A stretch of DNA of 18,588 bases, taken from Chloroflexota bacterium. Its GTDB lineage: Bacteria > Chloroflexota > Dormibacteria > Dormibacterales > Dormibacteraceae. Below the pieces are notes generated by a model. That model worked only from the letters and a program-made list of their open reading frames with translations. It searched no databases and had not been told where the DNA came from. The number at the start of each line of letters is the position of its first letter. Position 1 is the stretch's first letter. The stretch covers positions 1-18,588 of the forward strand of contig VBGV01000051.1 in assembly GCA_005880755.1 (NCBI GenBank). The letters are read 5' to 3'. Shown piece after piece: positions 6,773 through 13,754 of the stretch. A program made the translations under genes and the position numbers.

Positions 6773-6777
6773 AAGGA
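6772..6777 (+). promoter_or_regulatory. Shine-Dalgarno deciding a CTG start for the DUF58 gene
   Basis: GAAGGA ends 8 nt before the CTG at 6786 and directly abuts an ATG at 6778 that opens only a three-codon frame. The spacing therefore supports initiation at CTG, not at that ATG and not at the GTG 84 nt downstream of it. Confidence 0.45.
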
Positions 6778-6785
6778 ATGGGTTC

Positions 6786-7883
6786 CTGAGGCCCACCTGG
6801 CGCGTCTACGGAGCGGTCGGGCTCGGCCTCGTTCTCTTCTGGTACGGCGCGACCTCCGAGGTGCCCTGGCTTTTCCTCCTGGCGTGGTGGGTGCTGGCCC
6901 TGATCGTGGCGGCCGGAAGTTACGCCGCCTGGAACCGCTCCGGCCTCTCATTGCACCTCGTGGTCCGAAACACGATGCCGGCAGCGGGCTCGCCGGCAGA
7001 CGATCTGCCTGAGCAGCTCCTGCGGAGAGCACCAATTCCCGAGCCCGTCTTCGAGGGCGACGGTTTCGGCCTTGAGGTCGCCCTGCATGCAAGTCGTGGC
7101 GCGCGGGGACCCGTGTGGGCGGTCGGCCAGGTCGGCGCCAAAGAGGTCTGGGTCAGCGCCGGCGTCGTGCCAAAGGCCGGATGGTCTCGCGTCAAGGACC
7201 TGCCCGCGCTGCGGCGAGGGCCTGTCGCTGCCAGAGGGTGGAGGATCCACACCAGCGACCCGCTGGGCTTTTTCCGCGGCGTTCGACCCACGCCCGATTC
7301 TGAAATCGCGCTGATCCTGCCGAGGTTCGCATCGCTCGCCGGGCGGCGAGAGCCCAGGGAGCTGGAGGCGAGCCTCCCGGTGCCACGAGCGGGATCGGGC
7401 AACGAGCTGTTCGGAATCCGCGAATACCGGCCGGGCGATTCGCTGCGCCGCATTCATTGGCGGTCGAGCGCACGGCACGGGGAGCTCGTGGTGCGCGAGT
7501 ACGAGCCGCCCGGCGTGCAGAGCCTCGCCATCTGCCTCGACCCGCAACCTCCGACACCGGAGGTCGCCGACCAGATCGCTCGCATCGCCGCCTCCGAAGC
7601 GTGGGACTGCATCCAAGAGGGTGGACAGGTCGTGGTGTGGGCGCCGGGTCTGGAACCGAGTCAGTCGTCCCGCGACCTGTGGTCCCAGCTGGAATGGCTG
7701 GCCCGATATCCGAACCACCCATCGGGTGGCGTCCCACGCAGTGGACGGCAGGAAGTGGTGGTGATCACCGCCAGCGCCGACGAAGACTTGTTGGCGAACG
7801 CGAGCCGGGCCTGGGTCGTGGGCGACGTCGAGATCGACACCGACGTCCCGTTTGAGCGCGTGGGGTTGCAGTGGCCTCTGTGA
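6786..7883 (+). CDS. DUF58 (VWA-like) membrane-anchored protein, probable CTG start
   Basis: The signature GIREYRPGDSLRRIHWRSSA, followed by ELVVREYEPPG, at about residues 210-240 is diagnostic of DUF58, whose C-terminal region has a VWA-like fold. The first ATG/GTG-type codon in frame is GTG at 6861, but it falls inside the first conserved segment. Translation from CTG at 6786 gives LRPTWRVYGAVGLGLVLFWY and then a second hydrophobic stretch. This restores the RPT motif and the two N-terminal membrane helices typical of the family, and a Shine-Dalgarno sits at the right distance. The product would be 365 residues with its bulk in the cytoplasm, near the MoxR ATPase. The 3' end overlaps the transglutaminase start by 13 nt, implying coupled translation. 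If the CTG is not used, the start is GTG 6861 (340 residues). Confidence 0.88.
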   Translation: MRPTWRVYGAVGLGLVLFWYGATSEVPWLFLLAWWVLALIVAAGSYAAWNRSGLSLHLVVRNTMPAAGSPADDLPEQLLRRAPIPEPVFEGDGFGLEVALHASRGARGPVWAVGQVGAKEVWVSAGVVPKAGWSRVKDLPALRRGPVAARGWRIHTSDPLGFFRGVRPTPDSEIALILPRFASLAGRREPRELEASLPVPRAGSGNELFGIREYRPGDSLRRIHWRSSARHGELVVREYEPPGVQSLAICLDPQPPTPEVADQIARIAASEAWDCIQEGGQVVVWAPGLEPSQSSRDLWSQLEWLARYPNHPSGGVPRSGRQEVVVITASADEDLLANASRAWVVGDVEIDTDVPFERVGLQWPL

Positions 7884-9919
7884 CCCGGTGGCTGCGCCTG
7901 CCGGCTTCGCCCGTCGAGCATTCAGTCGAGGGGCGGGGCTTCGTGTTCTCCGGTTTTGTCGTCGCGGTGCTTGCCATCGTGCTGTACGGCCAGGACTACG
8001 TCGTGCCCGTGCTCGGCGTGGTCGCCGCCGCGATCGGCCACGTTGTGAGCTATCGCCGGCGCAACAGCAAGCGTGGTTTCTGGCGCCAGGCCGTGCTCGC
8101 GGCGCTGGTGTTCGGCGCGCTGTTCTACGTCATCGCCGATTCGTCGCTCGCGCTGTTCGGAGGCACGCTGCCGCAGGCGAACTTCGCCATCCTCTTGGTC
8201 GCGATCACCAGCTTCGACTTGAAGACGCGGCGCAACTGCTATTCATCGCTGTGGATCAGTCTCGCCATCCTTTACCTCGCCGCGGTCTATGCGTGGGACT
8301 ACGCATTCGCCGTCCTCGCGGGCCTTTGGGTGCTGTGCCTCGTGGGTTTCTGGATTGCCTCGCATCACAAGCGGCTGAACGCGGAGCTCAAGGGACCCGC
8401 GCGCCCGGTGGCGCTGATGCTTGGGGCCGCCCTGCTCGGCGGTTTGCTGTCTTTCGTCCTCATCCCGCAGCCGTCCGGTGTTCCCGTCTCGCCGCTCGTG
8501 GTCTCGCTGCCCAACTTCACAGCATTCAAGGGTGGCCTCGAGAGCCCTGCTCTGCCGCTCGTCCAGCTGACGGGCGACCCGTCGGGCGCGACGAGCAGCA
8601 TCGACCTGCACTTCCGAGGCCGCCTCGGCGACGCACCGGTGATGTACGTGCGGACGGGAGCGCCCGCCTACTGGCGAGGGCTCGTCTTCGACGAATATCG
8701 CAACGGTGCCTGGACCGCGACGAACCATGGGTATCGCGAGATGCAGCCGTATGTGCCGCCGCGATTCCTGCCGCCCGCACCGCCCGGCAACCTGGGCACG
8801 TTCGTGCAGACGTTTCGCGTCCTGCGTCCGCTGCCGGGCGTCATCAACGCGGCCTATCCCATCCAGAGCCTGTATGCGCCGGTGGCAGCGTTGCGCGAAG
8901 ACGCCTACGGGACGTTTCACACCCCACAGCCCCTCCGCCCTGGCCAGACGTACTCGGTGGTGTCGTTCTTGCCCGACCTCACGCCGGCATTGCTTCGCGC
9001 GGCGGAGCCGATGGATCAGGAGCACCTCGACGCCTATCCGGACAACTACACCATCTATGGCGATCCGAGTTCGGTGTCCGCGCGTGCGAGCAACCTCGCC
9101 GACGAGGTCACGCAGAGTGCGAGCACCGAATACGACAAGGTGATGGCGCTGACGACGTACCTGCAGCGCAACTATCGCTACACCCTGGACCTGCCGCCCG
9201 TGCCGGCGGGCAAAGACCCCGTCGACTGGTTCCTGTTCGACGTCAAGACCGGTTACTGCGAGCAGTTCGCGACCGCCGAGACCTTGATGTTGCGCAGCCT
9301 CGGCATCCCGGCTCGCCTCGCGACCGGATACGCCACCGGCGACTACGACCCCATCCTCAACCAGGCGGTCGTCCGCGAGCACGACGCTCACGCGTGGGTC
9401 GAAGTCTGGTTCCCGGGCCACGGATGGGTGCCGGTCGATCCGACCCCGGGCGTTTCGCCGCTGGCCGCGACGAAGTTCCCGAGCCACTGGGCGGGAGGCG
9501 GCATTGCGCGGCTGATCCCGCACCTCAGCATCGGCGCGCCCGCCGCGGCTCTCGGCTCACTCGGCGTGCTGGCGGTGGTGCCGCCTGCGATCGCGCTCGC
9601 GCTCATCGCCGTCCTGGCGTACGCATGGCTGCGCCGCCGCGTGTGGACTGCGCGCCCACGGCCGCAGCCGGGTGAGTCCGAGCTGCTGCGTCTCTACGAG
9701 CGGCTGCAGCGACGCCTGACTCGCCGTCGCGCGCCGCCCGAAACCCCACGGGAGTACCAGCACGCGATGGGAGAACACTCCTCCCCATTTATGGGGAGGT
9801 GGCCCGAAGGGCCGGAGGGGCTGCTCGCCGAGGTGACGCAAGCCGTCAATGAAGGCGCGTATGCCGGACGCTGGCCCGACCCACGTCGGGTGCGGGACCT
9901 CGCTGAGCGGATATCCTGA
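7871..9919 (+). CDS. Transmembrane transglutaminase-like protein (DUF3488/transglutaminase core)
   Basis: This 682-residue membrane protein starts at GTG within the end of the DUF58 gene. About six hydrophobic helices fill residues 25-200. An extracytoplasmic region follows, containing a transglutaminase/cysteine-protease core with the triad Cys463 (GYCEQFA), His507 (AHAWVE) and Asp523 (PVDPTPG). A further membrane helix spans about 557-588, and the cytoplasmic tail resembles DUF4129 (ESELLRLYERLQRRL). Family members usually follow MoxR and DUF58, as here; substrates are unknown, with peptide cleavage or crosslinking at the envelope inferred. The tail is interrupted at about residues 636-650 by an in-frame palindromic element reading SSPFMGRWPEGPEG, which is not expected in the family. 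The frame continues normally afterwards to the stop, and the catalytic domain is untouched. Confidence 0.92.
   Translation: MASVTRWLRLPASPVEHSVEGRGFVFSGFVVAVLAIVLYGQDYVVPVLGVVAAAIGHVVSYRRRNSKRGFWRQAVLAALVFGALFYVIADSSLALFGGTLPQANFAILLVAITSFDLKTRRNCYSSLWISLAILYLAAVYAWDYAFAVLAGLWVLCLVGFWIASHHKRLNAELKGPARPVALMLGAALLGGLLSFVLIPQPSGVPVSPLVVSLPNFTAFKGGLESPALPLVQLTGDPSGATSSIDLHFRGRLGDAPVMYVRTGAPAYWRGLVFDEYRNGAWTATNHGYREMQPYVPPRFLPPAPPGNLGTFVQTFRVLRPLPGVINAAYPIQSLYAPVAALREDAYGTFHTPQPLRPGQTYSVVSFLPDLTPALLRAAEPMDQEHLDAYPDNYTIYGDPSSVSARASNLADEVTQSASTEYDKVMALTTYLQRNYRYTLDLPPVPAGKDPVDWFLFDVKTGYCEQFATAETLMLRSLGIPARLATGYATGDYDPILNQAVVREHDAHAWVEVWFPGHGWVPVDPTPGVSPLAATKFPSHWAGGGIARLIPHLSIGAPAAALGSLGVLAVVPPAIALALIAVLAYAWLRRRVWTARPRPQPGESELLRLYERLQRRLTRRRAPPETPREYQHAMGEHSSPFMGRWPEGPEGLLAEVTQAVNEGAYAGRWPDPRRVRDLAERIS
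9777..9820 (+). repeat. Double-hairpin palindromic element, copy 2 (inside the transglutaminase gene)
   Basis: Hairpin 1, CCTCCCCAT-TT-ATGGGGAGG at 9780-9799, is identical to copy 1. Hairpin 2 is shorter and of different sequence, GGCCC-GAA-GGGCC at 9801-9813, yet keeps the GAA loop and perfect pairing. GGAGGGG ends the element at 9814-9820. It is read in frame as SSPFMGRWPEGPEG. Confidence 0.85.
9912..9917 (+). promoter_or_regulatory. Possible -10 element for pepF (leaderless arrangement)
   Basis: TATCCT overlaps the end of the transglutaminase gene and lies 9 nt before the ATG at 9927. There is no Shine-Dalgarno before this ATG. No strong -35 was found, so the call rests on the hexamer and its spacing. 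Confidence 0.4.
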
Positions 9920-9926
9920 AAATTCG

Positions 9927-11729
9927 ATGGCCCAAGCGCTGAAACAAACGGGCGCCGAGACAGTTCGCTGGAACCTCAGCGATCTGTTCACCTCACCCGA
10001 CGACCCGAGAATCGAGCAGACACTCGCCCGCGAGATGGAACACGCGAAGGCTTTCGAAGCGAAGTTCAAAGGCAAAGTCGCGACGATCGAGCCGAAAGCG
10101 TTCGCGGCGATGATGCGCGAGCTCGAGGACTACGAGAAGTCATCCGCGAAGCCCGAGGTGTACGCGTACATGCTGCACAGCGAGAACACGCAGGACCATG
10201 CCGCGGGCCGCTTGCTCGCCCGCGTCCGCGAGGCCGGCGCCGAGCGCAGCAGCCACATGGTGTTCTTCGTGCTCGAGCTCGCCCAGATCACCGACGAGCA
10301 CGCGGCCAAGCTCTACGCGGACCCTGAGGCGGCTGCCTATCGCCACACCGTCGAGGAGGCGCGCAAGTACCGCCCGCACCAGCTCTCCGAGCCGGAGGAG
10401 CGGGTGCTCACCGACTTCAGCCCGGTGGGGAACGCGTCCTGGGTCAGGTTGTTCGAGGAACTCTGCGCGCGCATCCGGGTCGACGTCGACGGGCGTGATC
10501 TCGCGCTCGACGAGGCACTCACGTTGCTGCGCGAGCCCGACCGCGAGGTTCGCCGCCAAGCCAGCGGCGCGGTGACCGAAGCCCTTCGCGGCGACCTCCG
10601 CACGCGCGGCTACATCTTCAACGTGATCCTCCAGGAAAAGGCGATCGACGATCGCCTGCGCCATTTCCCGACCTGGATCAGCTCCCGCAACCTGGCCAAC
10701 GAGACATCGGACCAGGCGGTGCAGGCACTGGTCGACGCAGTGACCAGTCGCTACGACATGTGTATCCGTTACTACCGAGTCAAGCGGAAGCTTCTCGACG
10801 TCGGGGAGCTACACGAGTGGGATCGCTACGCGCCCATCAGAGACACGACGCGCGACCTCACCTGGGAAGAGGCGAAGGAGCTGGTTCTCGGCTCCTACTA
10901 CCGATTCTCGAAGCGCGCGGGCTCGCTCATCGAGGAGTTCTTCAAGAACAGCTGGATCGACGCCCCGGTCGTGCCCGGCAAGCACGGCGGCGCGTACTGC
11001 ATGGGCGTGACGCCGGATCACCACCCGTACGTGCTGCTGAACTTCACCGGCAAGCTGCGCGACGCGCTCGTCATGGCGCACGAGCTGGGGCACGGGCTCC
11101 ATGACCGGCTGGCGGCCAAGCAAAACGTGTTCGACTACCACCCGCCGCTGACGCTGGCTGAGACGGCATCGGTCTTCGGCGAGGCCCTGACTTTCGACCG
11201 GATCATGTCCGAAGAGAAGGACCCGAAGGTGAGGCTGTCACTACTTTGCGGCCAGGTCGAGGACGCCTTTGCCACGGTGTTTCGCCAGGTCGCCTTCAAC
11301 CGCTACGAGGACGCGACCCACAACGCGCGCCGGACGGAGGGCGAGCTGTCGGTCGAGCAGCTGGGAGACATCTTCCAGGACAAGCTCCAGGCGATGTTCG
11401 GCGACGCCCTCACGCTTACCGACGAGCACAAGGTGTGGTGGAGCTACGTCGGGCACTTCCTCCACACGCCCGGCTACGTATACGCCTACGCCTTCGGGAA
11501 TCTGCTGGCGCTTTCGGTCTACCACCGATACCTGGAGCGCGGCCCGGAGTTCGTCGACGACTACCTGGACTTCCTGGCGGCGGGCGGATCGACCAAACCC
11601 GACGAGCTGGTGAAGCGCATCGGCATGGACATCACGGATCCTAATTTCTGGGACGCCGGGCTCAAGATCCTGGACGGAATGGTGACCGAAGTCGAGCGTC
11701 TGTCCGAGACCCACCAAGGCTCCGGATAG
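9927..11729 (+). CDS. pepF: M3-family zinc oligopeptidase (oligoendopeptidase F-like)
   Basis: The 600-residue protein is a full-length cytoplasmic M3 metallopeptidase that degrades short peptides. The zinc site is HELGH at residues 385-389 (His385, Glu386, His389), with the third ligand Glu412 in LAETASVFGE, the usual M3 spacing. The N-terminal WNLSDLF segment and the C-terminal HFLHTPGYVYAYAFGNLLAL helix match the PepF branch. The frame is open further upstream inside the transglutaminase gene, but the N-terminus fits the ATG at 9927, which has a -10-like box 9 nt before it. The gene is functionally unrelated to its neighbours and probably has its own promoter. The first AGTCCGGA box of the downstream array overlaps its stop codon. 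Confidence 0.95.
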   Translation: MAQALKQTGAETVRWNLSDLFTSPDDPRIEQTLAREMEHAKAFEAKFKGKVATIEPKAFAAMMRELEDYEKSSAKPEVYAYMLHSENTQDHAAGRLLARVREAGAERSSHMVFFVLELAQITDEHAAKLYADPEAAAYRHTVEEARKYRPHQLSEPEERVLTDFSPVGNASWVRLFEELCARIRVDVDGRDLALDEALTLLREPDREVRRQASGAVTEALRGDLRTRGYIFNVILQEKAIDDRLRHFPTWISSRNLANETSDQAVQALVDAVTSRYDMCIRYYRVKRKLLDVGELHEWDRYAPIRDTTRDLTWEEAKELVLGSYYRFSKRAGSLIEEFFKNSWIDAPVVPGKHGGAYCMGVTPDHHPYVLLNFTGKLRDALVMAHELGHGLHDRLAAKQNVFDYHPPLTLAETASVFGEALTFDRIMSEEKDPKVRLSLLCGQVEDAFATVFRQVAFNRYEDATHNARRTEGELSVEQLGDIFQDKLQAMFGDALTLTDEHKVWWSYVGHFLHTPGYVYAYAFGNLLALSVYHRYLERGPEFVDDYLDFLAAGGSTKPDELVKRIGMDITDPNFWDAGLKILDGMVTEVERLSETHQGSG

Positions 11730-11777
11730 TCCGGACGAAGCGACGTAAAGTCCGGAGCAGACCTCGGATAGTCCGGA
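11728..11777 (+). repeat. Phased array of three AGTCCGGA boxes upstream of the transketolase operon
   Basis: Identical 8-mers AGTCCGGA lie at 11728-11735, 11749-11756 and 11770-11777, exactly 21 bp apart each time, about two DNA helical turns. The outer copies share the longer CGGATAGTCCGGAC (11723-11736 and 11765-11778). A degenerate match (TGTCGGGC, 5 of 8) sits at 11791, also in phase. The position, 112-161 bp before the transketolase ATG, suggests an operator or activator site. Confidence 0.6.
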
Positions 11778-11784
11778 CTATCCG
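11765..11784 (+). promoter_or_regulatory. Perfect 20-bp palindrome, likely operator of the pentose-phosphate operon
   Basis: CGGATAGTCCGGACTATCCG is its own reverse complement with no loop, and pairing extends three more positions outward with one G-T wobble. A loopless dyad suits a dimeric DNA-binding protein better than an RNA terminator, and no T-run follows. It contains the third AGTCCGGA box. The remaining leader, 11785-11878, shows no confident promoter; ATCTAGAT at 11830-11837 could contain a -10. Confidence 0.5.
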
Positions 11785-11878
11785 GGGGGTTGTCGGGCCA
11801 GCGGCGAAAGGGCACTCGATAAACTTCACATCTAGATCCACACAAACCCCCGCAAGGGACCTTCGCACCATTGGTGCC

Positions 11879-11884
11879 AAGGAG
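11879..11884 (+). promoter_or_regulatory. Shine-Dalgarno of the transketolase gene
   Basis: AAGGAG lies 4 nt before the ATG at 11889. It selects this start over the in-frame TTG at 11871, which would place the ribosome binding site inside the gene. Unlike mdh, chlI, moxR and pepF, this operon therefore has a leadered mRNA. Confidence 0.6.
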
Positions 11885-11888
11885 TGAC

Positions 11889-13754
11889 ATGGCCGTCACC
11901 GAGACGATTGCGACCACAGATCTCGAGTTCGCACGCCAGCTCGGCCAGCAGCTCCGGGTGGACTCCATCCGCTGCAGCACGGCGGCCGGCTCCGGCCACC
12001 CGACCTCCTCGATGTCGGCCGCGGACCTCATCGCGGTCCTCCTGACCCGCTACCTGCAGTACGACTGGAGCAAGCCCAAAGACCCGAACAACGACCACCT
12101 GATCTACTCCAAAGGCCACGCGTCGCCACTGTGCTACGCGATGTTCAAGGCCGCCGGCGCCATCACCGACGCCGAGATGATGACCTTCCGCAAGTTCGGC
12201 TCGCGCCTCCAGGGTCACCCGACCCCGGTCATCCCCTGGGTCGACGTCGCCACGGGCTCACTAGGCCAGGGCCTCCCGATCGGCGTCGGCGTGGCGCTGG
12301 CGGGACAGTACCTGGACCAGCTCCCGTACCACGTCTGGGTCCTGTGCGGCGACTCCGAGCTGGCCGAGGGCTCGATCTGGGAGGCGCTCGACAAAGCCGG
12401 GCACTACAAGCTGGCGAACCTGACCGCGATCTGGGACATCAACCGGCTCGGGCAGCGCGGCGAGACCGAGTTTGGCTGGAGCCTGGACACCTACCGCCGT
12501 CGCGTCGAGGCATTCGGCTGCTACCCGATCGTGATCGACGGCCACGACATGCCCTCCATCGACCGCGCGTTCGGCGAGGCCCTGTCCAACACCGGGAAGC
12601 CGACGGTGATCATCGCCAAGACGATCAAGGGCAAAGGATTTTCCGAGATCGAGAACAAGGACGGCTGGCACGGCAAGCCGCTGCCTCCGGACATGGCCGA
12701 GCGCGCGATCAAGGAGCTCGGCGGGATCAAGAACCTCAAGGTCAAGACCCAGAAGCCAGAGAGGGGCGCGGTGCCGAAGCGGCCGGTGGCGCCTGAGCCG
12801 GTCCTGCCGACCTACAAGAAAGAGGACAAGGTCGCGACCCGCAAGGCGTATGGCGACGCGCTGCTCGCGCTGGCGGCCATCCCCGAGGTCGTGGCGATGG
12901 ACGGCGAGGTCTCCAACTCGACGCATGCGGACGAGTTCGCCAAGGCGCACCCGGACCGCTTCTTCGAGATGTGGATCTCAGAGCAGCAGCTGGTCGCCAC
13001 CGCCGTGGGCATGAGCGTCCGCGGCTACAAGCCATTCGCGTCGACTTTCGCCGCGTTCTTCAGCCGCGCCTACGACTTCATCCGCATGGCCGCCATCTCG
13101 CAGGCCAGCATCCGGCTCGTCGGCTCGCACGCCGGCGTCGAGATCGGCCAGGACGGACCCTCGCAGATGGCCCTCGAGGACCTGGCCTCGATGCGTGCGA
13201 TCCACGGCTCGACGGTCCTCTACCCGAGCGACCCCAACCAGACCGCCAAGCTGACGAGGATCATGGCCGACACGCCGGGGATCGTCTTCATGCGCACCAC
13301 CCGCGGCGCCTATCCGACCCTGTACGGCGCCGGCGAGACGTTCAAGGTGGGCGGGTCCAAAGTGCTCCGCCAGAGTCCCAAGGACAAGGTGGCGCTCATC
13401 GGCGCCGGCGTCACGCTGCACAACTGCCTGGCCGCCGCCGACGCACTCGCGGCCAAGAACATTCCGGTGCGCGTGATCGACCTGTACTCGGTCAAGCCGG
13501 TCGACGTGAAGACGCTGCGCGAGGCGGCGCGGGTCACCAAAGGCAAGCTGGTAGTGGTCGAGGACCACTATCCGGAGGGCGGCATCGGCGCCGCGGTGCT
13601 CGAGGCGCTCGCGGCCGATCCGGCACCCCGCGTCGTGCATCTCGCGGTCAAGGGTCTGCCGGAGTCCGGCAAGCCCGAAGAGCTGATGAACGCCGCAGGG
13701 ATCTCGAGCAAGAGCATCGTCGCGGCCGCGACCAAGCTGGCGCAGGCAAAGTGA
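11889..13754 (+). CDS. tkt: Transketolase (short, animal-type branch)
   Basis: This thiamine-diphosphate enzyme moves two-carbon units between sugar phosphates in the non-oxidative pentose phosphate pathway. At 621 residues it is shorter than E. coli-type enzymes (about 660). Its WDINRLGQRGET and RRVEAFG segments resemble the branch that includes mammalian TKT. Visible sites are GSGHP with His37, SKGHASPLCYAM, the ThDP/Mg motif beginning GDSELAEG at 154, and the catalytic Glu365 in ISEQQ of the pyrimidine domain. The C-terminal domain contains VVVEDHYPEGGIG. It is the first gene of the pentose-phosphate operon and has a clear Shine-Dalgarno. Its stop overlaps the next start by one base (TGATG). 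Confidence 0.95.
   Translation: MAVTETIATTDLEFARQLGQQLRVDSIRCSTAAGSGHPTSSMSAADLIAVLLTRYLQYDWSKPKDPNNDHLIYSKGHASPLCYAMFKAAGAITDAEMMTFRKFGSRLQGHPTPVIPWVDVATGSLGQGLPIGVGVALAGQYLDQLPYHVWVLCGDSELAEGSIWEALDKAGHYKLANLTAIWDINRLGQRGETEFGWSLDTYRRRVEAFGCYPIVIDGHDMPSIDRAFGEALSNTGKPTVIIAKTIKGKGFSEIENKDGWHGKPLPPDMAERAIKELGGIKNLKVKTQKPERGAVPKRPVAPEPVLPTYKKEDKVATRKAYGDALLALAAIPEVVAMDGEVSNSTHADEFAKAHPDRFFEMWISEQQLVATAVGMSVRGYKPFASTFAAFFSRAYDFIRMAAISQASIRLVGSHAGVEIGQDGPSQMALEDLASMRAIHGSTVLYPSDPNQTAKLTRIMADTPGIVFMRTTRGAYPTLYGAGETFKVGGSKVLRQSPKDKVALIGAGVTLHNCLAAADALAAKNIPVRVIDLYSVKPVDVKTLREAARVTKGKLVVVEDHYPEGGIGAAVLEALAADPAPRVVHLAVKGLPESGKPEELMNAAGISSKSIVAAATKLAQAK

Noticed and set aside
7852..9675. Second + strand open frame overlapping the transglutaminase gene
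   Set aside because: Arg/Ala/Pro-rich translation without motifs; the overlapping frame holds the full transglutaminase with its triad and membrane helices.
11790..11838. Promoter for transketolase using TTGTCG (11790-11795) as -35
   Set aside because: No -10-like hexamer lies 16-18 bp downstream; the nearest candidates (GATAAA near 11819, TAGATC at 11833) have the wrong spacing.
12971..13753. Upstream extension of the transaldolase-PGI frame
   Set aside because: This part is an out-of-frame reading of transketolase; the transaldolase N-terminus begins at ATG 13754.
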